This document shows, one piece after another, positions 15,798 to 24,082 of a stretch of DNA of 64,000 bases; positions within the stretch are counted from its first letter, which is position 1; every line of letters starts with the position of its first letter. The DNA is from Bacteroidota bacterium. Lineage in GTDB: Bacteria > Bacteroidota > Bacteroidia > 2-12-FULL-35-15. Below the pieces are notes generated by a model that did not search any database, was not told the DNA's origin, and worked only from the letters and a program-made list of their open reading frames with translations. The translations under genes were made by a program, and so were the position numbers. Location of the stretch: NCBI GenBank assembly GCA_025963725.1, contig JAOQAE010000006.1:62001-126000 (forward strand), given 5' to 3'.

Positions 15798-17087
15798 CTA
15801 CTTCACATTCTCTGTTTTCGGAATGGTCAATAACACTAAGAAGCCAATAATAAAGAACGTGATCAATGCAAGGATCGAATTTCTCATACCGCCTGTAATG
15901 CCTTCAATGGCGCCGAATGAAAGCATTCCTACAACAATTCCGATCTTTTCACACACATCATAAAAGCTGAAGAAGGAGGCATTATCTTCCGTTGCCGGCA
16001 GCAGCTTCGAATACGTTGAGCGCGACAATGACTGGATCCCTCCCATCACGAGCCCGACGGAACAGGCTACCACATAAAATGCATTTGGGGTATATACAAA
16101 TGCATAAGTGCCTATGCAGATCCCGATCCAAATGAACAGCGAAACGCCAAGCGCCTTTATGTTGCCGATCCTGTTCGAGAGCTTTGAAAAAAGGTAAGAC
16201 CCGGCAATTCCGACGAACTGGATCAGCAGCACGCTTACGATCAGGTTACCATCCTCAAGCCCGGCAATCTCCTTCTTCGCAAACAATACAGCCATCAGCA
16301 TCACTGTTTGAACCCCCATGCTGTATATAAAGAACGCGATGAGGTAACGCTTCAGCTGCTTGTACTCCTTCAATTGGTTCCATACTTTATACAATTCCCT
16401 GAATCCTTTTGAAATAACACTGCCGCTCGCTGCATTTACCTTTGTGCCGTTCGGGAGGCGCGCAAAGGTGATCTGCGCAAAGCCGATCCACCAGACTGCA
16501 ACGGAGATGAATGAATAACGTGCATCCATTCCGAAGCCTTTGATCGCAATAAGATTTAAGATAAGAAGTATCGCACTTCCGAAATAGCCCATTCCAAAAC
16601 CTTTTGCGCTTACCCTGTCATGGTCGGCAGGCTCAGCAATTTCCGGCAGATAAGCATTATAAAAAACAAGGCTGCCCCAAAAGCCAACACTGGCAAGCAG
16701 GATCGAGACCATGCCGAGGCCAAGATTATCTTTATCGAAGAAAAACAAAGAGGCACAGGACAAGGAGCCAAGCCAGCAGAAGAATTGCATAAAGCGCTTC
16801 TTGCTTCCGCTGTAGTCTGCGATACCGGATAAGATAGGCGAGGAAAGCGATACAATAACAAATGAAAGGGCAACCACATAGGAATACAGCTCTGTATTTA
16901 TAAACTCGACCCCAAACAGGCTAACCTTGTCGCTGATCACTTTTCCACCTTCTTTAATGCTGGTGTGAGCTTCATAAAAGATCGGGAAGATGGCAGTAGT
17001 AATGACCAATGGATACGATGAATTCGCCCAGTCATAGAACGTCCATGCATTGATCAGTCTCTTGTCACCTTTTTGTAATTGCGCCAT
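15798..17087 (-). CDS. MFS transporter, UMF1/Atg22-like family
   Basis: 429 residues with about 12 hydrophobic segments. The N-terminus KRLINAWTFYDWANSSYPLVI is diagnostic of the UMF1 family (Atg22-like MFS; 'DWANS' motif). IGFLVLLTIPKTENVK closes the protein. Atg22 exports amino acids from yeast vacuoles; the bacterial substrates are not established. It sits alone between the OmpA-family gene and a repeat gap, with a -7 box (17120-17127) on its own strand. Confidence 0.85.
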   Translation of the reverse strand: MAQLQKGDKRLINAWTFYDWANSSYPLVITTAIFPIFYEAHTSIKEGGKVISDKVSLFGVEFINTELYSYVVALSFVIVSLSSPILSGIADYSGSKKRFMQFFCWLGSLSCASLFFFDKDNLGLGMVSILLASVGFWGSLVFYNAYLPEIAEPADHDRVSAKGFGMGYFGSAILLILNLIAIKGFGMDARYSFISVAVWWIGFAQITFARLPNGTKVNAASGSVISKGFRELYKVWNQLKEYKQLKRYLIAFFIYSMGVQTVMLMAVLFAKKEIAGLEDGNLIVSVLLIQFVGIAGSYLFSKLSNRIGNIKALGVSLFIWIGICIGTYAFVYTPNAFYVVACSVGLVMGGIQSLSRSTYSKLLPATEDNASFFSFYDVCEKIGIVVGMLSFGAIEGITGGMRNSILALITFFIIGFLVLLTIPKTENVK

Positions 17088-17119
17088 GTGGTTTGTGTTA
17101 GGTTGAATTCTGTTGTTTA

Positions 17120-17127
17120 CAAATTTA
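17120..17127 (-). promoter_or_regulatory. TAnnTTTG -7 box upstream of the UMF1 transporter
   Basis: On the minus strand TAAATTTG lies 32 nt before the ATG at 17087 and overlaps the last codon of the preceding gene. It is an exact consensus match; a TTG lies 14 nt further up, closer than usual. Confidence 0.4.
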
Positions 17128-18228
17128 TTCTTTTATTATCACAATCTCCACTCTGCTGTTCTTTACTTTGTTTTCATCGGTATCATTCGGCGCCAGCGGC
17201 TCCGTGGAGCCAACTCCCTTGTATGTCATCGGGTTGATCACTTCCTGCAGCTTCAGGTAATCGTACACCGCTTTCGCCCTTTCCTTCGACAGCTTCTTAT
17301 TATTGCCTTCGCTGCCTTCGTTATCCGCGTGGCCTACAATCTCAATTTCCATGAAAGGATGCTGGTTCAGCATGTTCACAACATTGTCAAGAAACTTGTA
17401 CGACGACTGTGTAAGCTCGGAGGTGCCTTTTACAAACTCTATTTTTTTGATCTCCACTTTCTGGCCTGTATTGAACGTATCGGGGAACACAGGCAATGCG
17501 TTCTTGGCTGCATTCTTGAATACAGCCACGCTGTCGAACGGAACATTCTTTTTTCTCAGTGAAATATCATCGATGTAGTAATACGCTTCCTTGAATTCGA
17601 ACAGGCTCCACTTGTTCCGCTTCACAAAATCCTCCTTCATTTTCGTGCGGAAGTTCCCTATGATCACATACTTTTCGCCGCCATGCGCCTTGTAATCGCC
17701 CTGGATCGCGATCCAGTTGAGCGTGCCTGAAATGCCTTTGTTATAGGTGGTATCCACAAGCCCTTCCTCTTCAAACACCATCCCCACCTTGAATTCGGTA
17801 TCCGAAAAATAAGCGCCAAGCTGCTTGATAGTGACGGTAACATTGCTGGATTCGAGCAGGCGGATGTACATGCGGAAGTGATACACCTGCCCTTTTTCCA
17901 AAGGCTCAGTGAGCTTTACGTGCATGTATTCCTTGTAATCGGACTGGAAGCGGAGCCCCGCATAGGCGGTGCCTGTACGTGCGCCTTTGAACCGGGAAGT
18001 GTCGCGCTTATCGGCTTTCAGGTAATAGTCAACGGTACCAACGCCTTTCCAGGGTGTAGCGGTTTTGATGTCGGTTCCTTTGCCTTTGTGCTCTTCGAAG
18101 CTTGGATTGGGTACCAGGTTCTTTTTCGGGGCCTGTGCGAAGGAAAAAGTGCAGAATAAGAGCAATGCTGAGAACAAAAGTGCTTTCAACAAAAGGATCG
18201 TCTTATTTTCTGCTTTGGTACCTGGCAC
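17125..18228 (-). CDS. OmpA-family cell-envelope protein
   Basis: 367 residues from a GTG start; no ATG precedes the signal peptide (LLLKALLFSALLLFCTFSFA), so GTG (or a TTG about 12 codons later) must serve. The middle part is a carbohydrate-binding-like jelly-roll (NLVPNPSFEEHKG... YYIDDISLRKK), common in Bacteroidota exported proteins. The C-terminal ~110 residues are an OmpA-like peptidoglycan-binding domain: FVKGTSELTQSSYKFLDNV, IEIVGHADNEGSEGNNKKLS, ERAKAVYDYL, NSRVEIVII. It probably anchors the outer membrane to the wall. It starts 3 bp after the hemE stop and so is likely co-transcribed. Confidence 0.85.
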   Translation of the reverse strand: MPGTKAENKTILLLKALLFSALLLFCTFSFAQAPKKNLVPNPSFEEHKGKGTDIKTATPWKGVGTVDYYLKADKRDTSRFKGARTGTAYAGLRFQSDYKEYMHVKLTEPLEKGQVYHFRMYIRLLESSNVTVTIKQLGAYFSDTEFKVGMVFEEEGLVDTTYNKGISGTLNWIAIQGDYKAHGGEKYVIIGNFRTKMKEDFVKRNKWSLFEFKEAYYYIDDISLRKKNVPFDSVAVFKNAAKNALPVFPDTFNTGQKVEIKKIEFVKGTSELTQSSYKFLDNVVNMLNQHPFMEIEIVGHADNEGSEGNNKKLSKERAKAVYDYLKLQEVINPMTYKGVGSTEPLAPNDTDENKVKNSRVEIVIIKE

Positions 18229-18231
18229 TGT

Positions 18232-19266
18232 TTATATGGTTGTAAACCTGAATTCTTTTATCGTATCCACAAAGCACTTTACCTTGTCCTTGTCGAGATC
18301 GGGATATAAGCCGTGGCCGAGATTCGCGATGTGCCTGTGGGGGCCGAATGCCTTCAGCATCTTCACCGCTTCTTTCCTGATCACATCGTAATCCGAATAC
18401 AGCAGGCAGGGATCGATATTTCCCTGCAATGTTTTATCCGGCCCTATCATGGCGCGCGATTCTGCAATGTCCATTGTCCAGTCGAGCCCGATCGTATCGC
18501 AGCTCAGCTTTCCCATTTCCACCCTTGCAAAGTGCGCATCCTTGGCAAAAACGGTGAAGGGCACTTCCGTGATCGCATCACAGATCTGTGAAATATACTT
18601 CAGCGAAAACTCCCTGTACTGCTCCGGTGAAAGCACCCCGGCCCAGCTGTCGAAGAGCTGAAGCATGTCTGCTCCTGCAATAATCTGGCCTTTTAAGTAA
18701 TTTATGGTGCTGTCCGTAATTTTTTGCAAAAGCTGGTGTGCCTGCACCGGCTGGGTATACAGGAATTTCTTTGCTTGCGAAAAGGTCTTGCTGCCGCTTC
18801 CTTCTATCATGTATGCGAAGATGGTCCACGGTGCGCCGGCAAAGCCGATCAGCGGAACACGGCCATCCAGGCCCTTTTTGGTGAGCTTCAGCGCCTCCAT
18901 TACATATTGCAGGTCGCCTGCTTCGGCCACCCTCAGCTGCGCTATGTCTTCGGCTGTTTTCACTGTTTTTTCAAACCAGGGGCCTTTGGCTTCTATCATC
19001 TGGTACGGCAATCCCATCGCTTCCGGGATCACGAGGATGTCGGAAAAAATGATGGCGGCATCCACGCCGAGGATGTCTACCGGCTGGATCGTTACCTCAC
19101 AGGCGAATTCCGGAGTTTCCACCAGCTCCTTGAAGCCTCCCATCTTAGCGCGTACGGCGCGGTATTCGGGTAATATCCTTCCTGCCTGGCGCATCAGCCA
19201 AACGGGTGTGCGCTCTGTTTTTTCGCCTCTTGCAGCTCTTAAGATCAAATCGTTTTTAAGTGTCAT
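18232..19266 (-). CDS. hemE: Uroporphyrinogen decarboxylase
   Basis: Decarboxylates the four acetate side chains of uroporphyrinogen III to give coproporphyrinogen III in haem synthesis (cytoplasmic). 344 residues is the usual length. The substrate-binding N-terminus [45 protein letters not shown] and the ending [12 protein letters not shown] are all present. No other haem gene is in the window. A perfect -7 box lies 4 nt before the ATG, and an OmpA-family gene follows 3 bp after the stop. Confidence 0.97.
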   Translation of the reverse strand: MTLKNDLILRAARGEKTERTPVWLMRQAGRILPEYRAVRAKMGGFKELVETPEFACEVTIQPVDILGVDAAIIFSDILVIPEAMGLPYQMIEAKGPWFEKTVKTAEDIAQLRVAEAGDLQYVMEALKLTKKGLDGRVPLIGFAGAPWTIFAYMIEGSGSKTFSQAKKFLYTQPVQAHQLLQKITDSTINYLKGQIIAGADMLQLFDSWAGVLSPEQYREFSLKYISQICDAITEVPFTVFAKDAHFARVEMGKLSCDTIGLDWTMDIAESRAMIGPDKTLQGNIDPCLLYSDYDVIRKEAVKMLKAFGPHRHIANLGHGLYPDLDKDKVKCFVDTIKEFRFTTI

Positions 19267-19270
19267 ACTT

Positions 19271-19278
19271 CAAATTTA
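19271..19278 (-). promoter_or_regulatory. TAnnTTTG -7 box, 4 nt before hemE
   Basis: TAAATTTG on the minus strand ends 4 nt before the hemE ATG (19266). With the usual spacing to the transcription start the mRNA would begin at the start codon, that is, without a leader. Confidence 0.5.
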
Positions 19279-19289
19279 CTCATTTATAA

Positions 19290-21362
19290 TTAGCGGGGAT
19301 GGTAGAGCCTTACGGCTGCTTTCATCACTTCCTGTTTATCAAGCGTTATTTTTTTTAATTGATGCCTGCTGTACAATTCCATCTGGTCGGTGGAATGCGG
19401 ATCACCTTTCCTGCGCGATGCCCCGAACGGCACCACCGCTTCGTAGGTATTGCCTTTGGGCGAGAACTTTGCGAACATGATGAATGAATCGCCGTTCACC
19501 GCGCGCAGCACACCGTTCTCATCCTCTTTGGCCGACATTGCCTGCAGGCATTCGGGCAAACCGGAAACGGGATAGCTCCTGCCATCGCGCAGCAGGCGCT
19601 GTACATCGCCGAAGGGCACATCAATGGACTTGTAGTTCTTCAGCATGAATTCCTTTGCATAGCGGATCGAGGCGACGAGCTCTTCGGTGGAATAATAAAA
19701 GCCCATCTCAAGCTCGTTGTAGCCGGCATGCTTTTTCCGGAAAAGGTCGTTGAAGGTAAGCGTTACCAGCGCAGCTTCCCGGTTGTCGATGCCGCCGCTG
19801 AAATCCCATTTCTTCAGCTTCGCGATGGCATCGGCTATGTCGGGGTGATCGCTTTCGTTCAGGATGAGCACGGGCTTGAAAATGGTGTAAACGCCGCCAT
19901 AATTTTTCGGGTACTTACAATCGTACTTGATCGCTTTGAACTCTTCAAATGTGACCTTCGTTCTGTACAGCATCAGCTCGTTGAACCTCAGCTCGCGGTT
20001 GTTCACGCGGTTCCAGCTGAATGCCGACTCTTTATTAAAAACGGATTCGCTAAGGTTCTCGGCCGGGGCCGTGCAATGGAAAGGAGTGTTGTTCGTGTTG
20101 TAGAGATAGCCTGCTTTCGGGTTGTATTTCAGCGGCAGCTGCTCCATCCTGTAAAAGCTGTTCCACAATGTTTTCGAAGTATTTCCGGGCACCACCTTCT
20201 GCCAGTTGTAACCGGGATTACGTACAGGAAGCGCCGCATTGAACAGATAGAACACGTGATCGCGGTCGTCGGCCATCATAAAGTTGAACAGCGGAATGCC
20301 GAGCATTTCCATCGCAGTATAAAAATCCGCATAGGTTTTCGCCTTCGCAAGCTTATACCACTGATCGGCAGCTTTCACATTGAACATGGTATTGTAGCGC
20401 AATGCATACACTCCTTTCTCCGTGCGGTAAGCAGGGCCATACATGCACCAGAGCGCTTCCCGTTTCACTGTTATCTTTCCAAGCTTTGTCTTCACTTTCA
20501 ATGGAATCTTTCTCACTTCGAAATCATGCCATTGTCCCTCAAACTTATATTGGTTCTTATTATCGGGGTTCTGCTCCATTTCAAAAATATCGACATAATC
20601 GGGCCAGTTGAACGTGACCGCCCATCCGAGGTGCTCGTTGCAGCCCATTGCAGGCACCACCATTCCCGGCACCAGCGCGCCGTATATGTTCAGGCCTTCC
20701 TCGCTGTGCAGGTGCGCCTCGTACCAGGAAGCAGGGCCTTCCACCGGCACATGCGGATTGATGAGCAGGTAAGTGGAGCTGTCGGCAGTGATCCTCGAAT
20801 TCATCGCGATGGCATTGGAACCGGCATTTGCATTGAAGATATAATCGTCGGGATTTCCTTTTACGATACATTCGAGCGCACGTGAAACGCCGACCATATT
20901 GGTGAGCATCACCACATAAGCCGCGATGACCGTTTTGGGAGTTACGGGAAAGATCTTTTTCAGCTTTACTTCTTTGGGATGTGCTGCGGCATAGGCATTC
21001 AGTCCATCCACATAAGCCTGCAGCACTTTTTTATATTCAGCGGGAAGGTCGCGGTCGTACTGCTCCTCCACCTGCTCACGGGCTTTGATGAAGCGCACAA
21101 AATAATCAGTCGGCGCCGACCTTTTTCCCTGCAGCTCGGCAAGGCGGCCATTGGCGGTGATCATCATCAGCTGAAGGCTTTCAAAATCGTCTTCGGAATG
21201 TGCCCAGGCAAGTCCGTATGCCACCTCGGCATCTGTAGAAGCAAAAATATGCGGCACGCCGAAGGTATCGCGGGCAATGGTGATGTTGTTCACATCCACC
21301 TGCGGAAAAGCGGCGGAGGACAATAACAGGAAGATGCTGAAAAATAAGAGTTTCCGTTCCAT
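19290..21362 (-). CDS. Penicillin-acylase family Ntn hydrolase
   Basis: 690 residues; signal peptide (MERKLLFFSIFLLLSSAAFP) then a penicillin amidase fold. The autocatalytic cleavage site and nucleophile are in AGSNAIAMNSR (S182 becomes the N-terminus of the beta chain), followed by YLLINPHVP and MGCNEHLGWAVTFNW. Members hydrolyse N-acyl bonds (beta-lactams, acyl-homoserine lactones, other acyl-amino compounds); the substrate here is unknown. Exported to the periplasm or beyond. The shorter-than-usual spacer peptide and overall length fit the acylase subgroup common in Bacteroidota. The neighbouring hemE gene is unrelated in function. Confidence 0.9.
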   Translation of the reverse strand: MERKLLFFSIFLLLSSAAFPQVDVNNITIARDTFGVPHIFASTDAEVAYGLAWAHSEDDFESLQLMMITANGRLAELQGKRSAPTDYFVRFIKAREQVEEQYDRDLPAEYKKVLQAYVDGLNAYAAAHPKEVKLKKIFPVTPKTVIAAYVVMLTNMVGVSRALECIVKGNPDDYIFNANAGSNAIAMNSRITADSSTYLLINPHVPVEGPASWYEAHLHSEEGLNIYGALVPGMVVPAMGCNEHLGWAVTFNWPDYVDIFEMEQNPDNKNQYKFEGQWHDFEVRKIPLKVKTKLGKITVKREALWCMYGPAYRTEKGVYALRYNTMFNVKAADQWYKLAKAKTYADFYTAMEMLGIPLFNFMMADDRDHVFYLFNAALPVRNPGYNWQKVVPGNTSKTLWNSFYRMEQLPLKYNPKAGYLYNTNNTPFHCTAPAENLSESVFNKESAFSWNRVNNRELRFNELMLYRTKVTFEEFKAIKYDCKYPKNYGGVYTIFKPVLILNESDHPDIADAIAKLKKWDFSGGIDNREAALVTLTFNDLFRKKHAGYNELEMGFYYSTEELVASIRYAKEFMLKNYKSIDVPFGDVQRLLRDGRSYPVSGLPECLQAMSAKEDENGVLRAVNGDSFIMFAKFSPKGNTYEAVVPFGASRRKGDPHSTDQMELYSRHQLKKITLDKQEVMKAAVRLYHPR

Positions 21363-21425
21363 TTATTTGCCTGTAAAAATAGCAAATACGGCTGTATTTA
21401 CGGGATAATTCACATCTTTTATCAT

Positions 21426-21433
21426 TATTTTTG
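21426..21433 (+). promoter_or_regulatory. TAnnTTTG -7 box upstream of the SnoaL-like gene
   Basis: TATTTTTG, an exact consensus match, ends 16 nt before the ATG at 21450 in the short divergent gap. No clear -33 TTG is seen. Confidence 0.4.
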
Positions 21434-21449
21434 GGCAAATCAAAAGCCT

Positions 21450-21812
21450 ATGAAATCAGCCACACATGAAGCGATCGCATTGAAATGGTTCGATGCCTTC
21501 AACACGCATAACCTTGAAGCATTGCTTGCGCTTTATCATGATGACGCAAGGCATTTCAGCCCGAAGCTGAAGATCCGGAAGCCGGAAACGAACGGCTATG
21601 TGCAGGGAAAAACGGCATTGCGCAGCTGGTGGCTGGATGCCTTTGAACGCCTGCCTACGCTGAATTATAATTACACTACATTAACGGCTAATGATGAGAG
21701 GGTGTTCATGGAGTACATCCGGAAGGTGGAGAATGAAGAGGATATGCTTGTTGCGGAAGTATTGGAGATCAGGGATGGGATGATCGTTGCGTCGAGGGTG
21801 TATCATGGATAG
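21450..21812 (+). CDS. SnoaL/NTF2-like small protein
   Basis: 120 residues. HEAIALKWFDAFNTHNLEALLALYHDDARHFSP is the standard opening of a SnoaL-like/NTF2-fold protein, and the closing strands MLVAEVLEIRDGMIVASRVYHG fit as well. Proteins of this fold bind small ligands or act as isomerases or cyclases; nothing here fixes the role. It is divergent from the penicillin-acylase gene. Confidence 0.8.
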   Translation: MKSATHEAIALKWFDAFNTHNLEALLALYHDDARHFSPKLKIRKPETNGYVQGKTALRSWWLDAFERLPTLNYNYTTLTANDERVFMEYIRKVENEEDMLVAEVLEIRDGMIVASRVYHG

Positions 21813-22161
21813 TTTCCCGCAGCTCTCACACGTTCTCGACTTCGCTCGAACTGACAACACGCAACGGCCATCGCAGAGAATCAGCCATTAAAATTTGCGA
21901 ATCTTCGGCTAAAGCATTCATGCCGCCGCACTTTCTCGATACATTGCGCGAAACGCGCAATACTCGAAATGACGCCGCGCGGTAATCAAATCGTCGAAGA
22001 CGATCGCTCGAACTGACAACACACAGTACGTCAATCATAAGCTATCATAAGCGTCGAAGACGAATCATTTTTTATCATAAAGATCAGCGAAAATCAGTAG
22101 CCCGCCCCGGACATGATCCGGGGTACCATTACACACAGCTCGTCAAACACCTCAACTGCGA
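21813..22161. repeat. Composite intergenic repeat block B
   Basis: Gene-free gap of ~350 bp. It contains TTCTCGACTTCGCTCGAACT (21833-21852), an inverted pair TTGCGCGAAACGCGCAA (21946-21962) with TCTCGATA and CTCGAAATGAC flanks, a second CTCGAACTGACAACACACAG, then TATCATAAGCGTCGAAGACG and a CATAAAGATCAGCGAAAATC segment, and a small palindrome CCCCGGACATGATCCGGGG (22105-22123). Several units match block A at 4889-5080. Confidence 0.6.
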
Positions 22162-22590
22162 TCAGCACTTCAACGCAGTGCCCAGGCGCGTTTTAAAGGT
22201 TGTATTCCAAAGGCTGGCGGGAATATCGCATTTAAAGAAAAATTTCATCATGCGCTGCTCTTCCGCTTTGCTAAGCGCACGGCCGCATTTTTTTCCCCCG
22301 ATGAACTTATAATATTCCATTTTGCCGCTTGCGTTTATTTTGATAAGCACATCGATGTAAAAGGCATTACAGGTTTTGCATCCCATGTTCACCTTGTACT
22401 CAAATTTGATCTTCTCGAAGTCGCCGCTCCAAACGTTCTGAACATTTTTCCAGTCGGCGAACTGTTTTGCGGAAAGCTCATAATCATTAGGCACACCGTC
22501 AAGATCGCTTTTACCCGCAGTGGTTTCCTGTGCGGTTCCTGCCTTCACAAGGAAGAGCATCACTATAAAAAAAGAAATCCTGTTCAGCAT
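22162..22590 (-). CDS. Exported protein of unknown function
   Basis: 142 residues with a signal peptide (MLNRISFFIVMLFLVKAGTA). The mature part contains four cysteines, two in GCKTC (near 86-90), and the strand pattern NAFYIDVLIKINASGKMEYYKF that resembles TonB C-terminal-like folds, but no family can be named. It starts 2 bp after the stop of the small S4-domain gene and is probably co-transcribed with it. Confidence 0.65.
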   Translation of the reverse strand: MLNRISFFIVMLFLVKAGTAQETTAGKSDLDGVPNDYELSAKQFADWKNVQNVWSGDFEKIKFEYKVNMGCKTCNAFYIDVLIKINASGKMEYYKFIGGKKCGRALSKAEEQRMMKFFFKCDIPASLWNTTFKTRLGTALKC

Positions 22591-22592
22591 AA

Positions 22593-22799
22593 TTATTCGA
22601 TTGTTACTGCCTGTCCATTGTATTCCACCTTAAAGCCCACCATGATCTTATTGCGTTTTCTCAGCTCTTCAACTCCGTTCACCTTCACCTGTCCCCTGTC
22701 GATCGCCATGTTCGCATCCGCGCCATTCTCGCACCATCCGAGCGCTTTCAGCAGCTGGTTGAGCTGTATGAATTCCCCTTTAATTTTGAATATTTCCAT
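22593..22799 (-). CDS. S4-domain RNA-binding protein, YbcJ-like
   Basis: 68 residues: FIQLNQLLKALGWCENGADANMAIDRGQVKVNGVEELRKRNKI is an S4 RNA-binding domain of the YbcJ type, which comprises the whole protein. It probably binds structured RNA, perhaps ribosomal. It diverges from the DUF493 gene with only 34 bp between the starts. Confidence 0.85.
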   Translation of the reverse strand: MEIFKIKGEFIQLNQLLKALGWCENGADANMAIDRGQVKVNGVEELRKRNKIMVGFKVEYNGQAVTIE

Positions 22800-22803
22800 C
22801 CTG

Positions 22804-22829
22804 TAAAGTTAATACATTCCGTATCTTTA
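22804..22829. promoter_or_regulatory. Divergent pair of -7-like boxes between the S4 and DUF493 genes
   Basis: The 34 bp between the two starts contain TAACTTTA on the minus strand (22804-22811) and TATCTTTA on the plus strand (22822-22829). Both match TAnnTTTG at 7 of 8 positions, and each ends 4 nt before its own start codon. This implies near-leaderless mRNAs in both directions from one small promoter region. Confidence 0.4.
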
Positions 22830-22833
22830 CACT

Positions 22834-23109
22834 ATGAATTTTGATGAACAATTTAAGAACCTCTACGAAAAGCTTTTAAAGGATAAGAACTGGCCGCAGG
22901 TGTATATGTTTAAATTCATTACTCCGGCGAGCAACAAGAACATTGCGCTGGTGGAATCGAAATTTTCTGATGAGGCCACCATTCAGCAAAAGGAATCCAG
23001 CGGCGGAAAATACATCAGCATTACGGTAAAAGAGGTGATGCTGAGCGCAGAAGCGGTGATCGAAAAATACCGCGAGGTCAGCACCATTGAAGGCGTGATG
23101 TCACTATAG
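22834..23109 (+). CDS. DUF493 (YbeD-like) family protein
   Basis: 91 residues. PQVYMFKFITPASNKNIALVESKF and the ending KYISITVKEVMLSAEAVIEKYREVSTIEGVMSL are the DUF493/YbeD ACT-like ferredoxin fold. E. coli YbeD lies next to lipB and may bind a ligand or regulate an enzyme; no lipoylation gene is nearby here. It converges on the bestrophin gene, 20 bp away. Confidence 0.8.
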   Translation: MNFDEQFKNLYEKLLKDKNWPQVYMFKFITPASNKNIALVESKFSDEATIQQKESSGGKYISITVKEVMLSAEAVIEKYREVSTIEGVMSL

Positions 23110-23129
23110 CACTTCTCTTTATTTCAAGT

Positions 23130-23999
23130 TTATTTCACGATCTCAACGAGGCTTTCCTTCAGCGAACCTACGATCCCGTCGATCGGCAGGTCATTGTCCT
23201 CGTACCCGAAAGGATCTTCAATCTCTTCAGCGATCAGCTCGAGGCTTGCAAAAGCATAAAAAATAAACAGCACGATAGGGATGGCTGCCCATTTAAGGTC
23301 CGCGATAAGGCCCAGCGGCAGCGTGATCACATAGATGAAGATCATCCGCTTGATGAAGGAGCTGTACGAATATGGGATCGGTGTTTTTTTGATGCGCTCG
23401 CAGGAGCCAGCCACATTTACAAACAGGCGTAATTCCTCATTAAGGGCGACAAGCTTTTTTTCAGTGATGATATTTTCCCGGCACAGCATTTCCATTTCGA
23501 GGTGCAATTGCCTGATCACACGCTCGGGCACATTCCGCGCTTCCTTCAGCTCGCTGATCCGCAGGCGCGGATGCTCCTCCAGCTCCGATTCCTTAAATCC
23601 GCCACGCAAATGGTTCTTTAATGAAACGCCGTAATTCCCGATGAGGATGCGGAAGCCGTTCTTCAGCTCCGGGCGGTTTACAGGGAGGCAGGCATTCAGC
23701 TTCAGCATAAGGCTTCTCGAGCTGTTGGAAAGGTCGCCGAAGAGCCTGCGCCCTTCCCACCATCGGTCGTAAGCGGTATTGGTGCGGAACACGAGCAGCA
23801 GGGAGATCACAAACCCAACAAGCGAATGCATCACGGTGGTGCTCCGGAAGCTTACCCATTTCAGCTCGATGTGCATGTAGCAAAGCGCGGATGATAAAGC
23901 AACCACCCCGAGCATTGCAGGGATCAGCTGCCTGAAGGAATCGCTTTTGTGAAAGGAGAAGATGAGTGAAAACCAATGCTTGGGATTGTATGCTTTCAT
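23130..23999 (-). CDS. Bestrophin-family membrane protein
   Basis: 289 residues with four hydrophobic segments. The bestrophin (UPF0187) signature lies in VGFVISLLLVFRTNTAYDRWWEGRRLFGDL (near 62-91) together with the later IPIVLFIFYAFASLELIAEEIEDPFGYEDNDLP. Family members form pentameric anion channels. The acidic IEDPFG-x-x-x-x-D motif near the C-terminus is present. It is downstream of aconitase on the same strand but separated from it by a strong terminator. Confidence 0.9.
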   Translation of the reverse strand: MKAYNPKHWFSLIFSFHKSDSFRQLIPAMLGVVALSSALCYMHIELKWVSFRSTTVMHSLVGFVISLLLVFRTNTAYDRWWEGRRLFGDLSNSSRSLMLKLNACLPVNRPELKNGFRILIGNYGVSLKNHLRGGFKESELEEHPRLRISELKEARNVPERVIRQLHLEMEMLCRENIITEKKLVALNEELRLFVNVAGSCERIKKTPIPYSYSSFIKRMIFIYVITLPLGLIADLKWAAIPIVLFIFYAFASLELIAEEIEDPFGYEDNDLPIDGIVGSLKESLVEIVK

Positions 24000-24026
24000 A
24001 CGTTGTGAGCTCAGCTTTTAGAGTAT

Positions 24027-24061
24027 AAAAAACGCATCTTAAAATGTAAGATGCGTTTTTT
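24027..24061 (-). terminator. Rho-independent terminator of aconitase
   Basis: A perfect 15-bp inverted repeat (AAAAAACGCATCTTA / TAAGATGCGTTTTTT) with a 5-nt loop, lying 21 bp after the aconitase stop. The T-run is present on both strands, so it can terminate in either direction. Confidence 0.9.
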
Positions 24062-24082
24062 ATAATGTATAGAATTTTAGAA

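Noticed and set aside
19728-20885. Long plus-strand open frame (385 codons) opposite the penicillin-acylase gene
   Set aside because: It lies wholly antisense to a gene with clear family motifs; its translation shows no recognisable domain and is rich in His/Arg as expected from a shadow frame.
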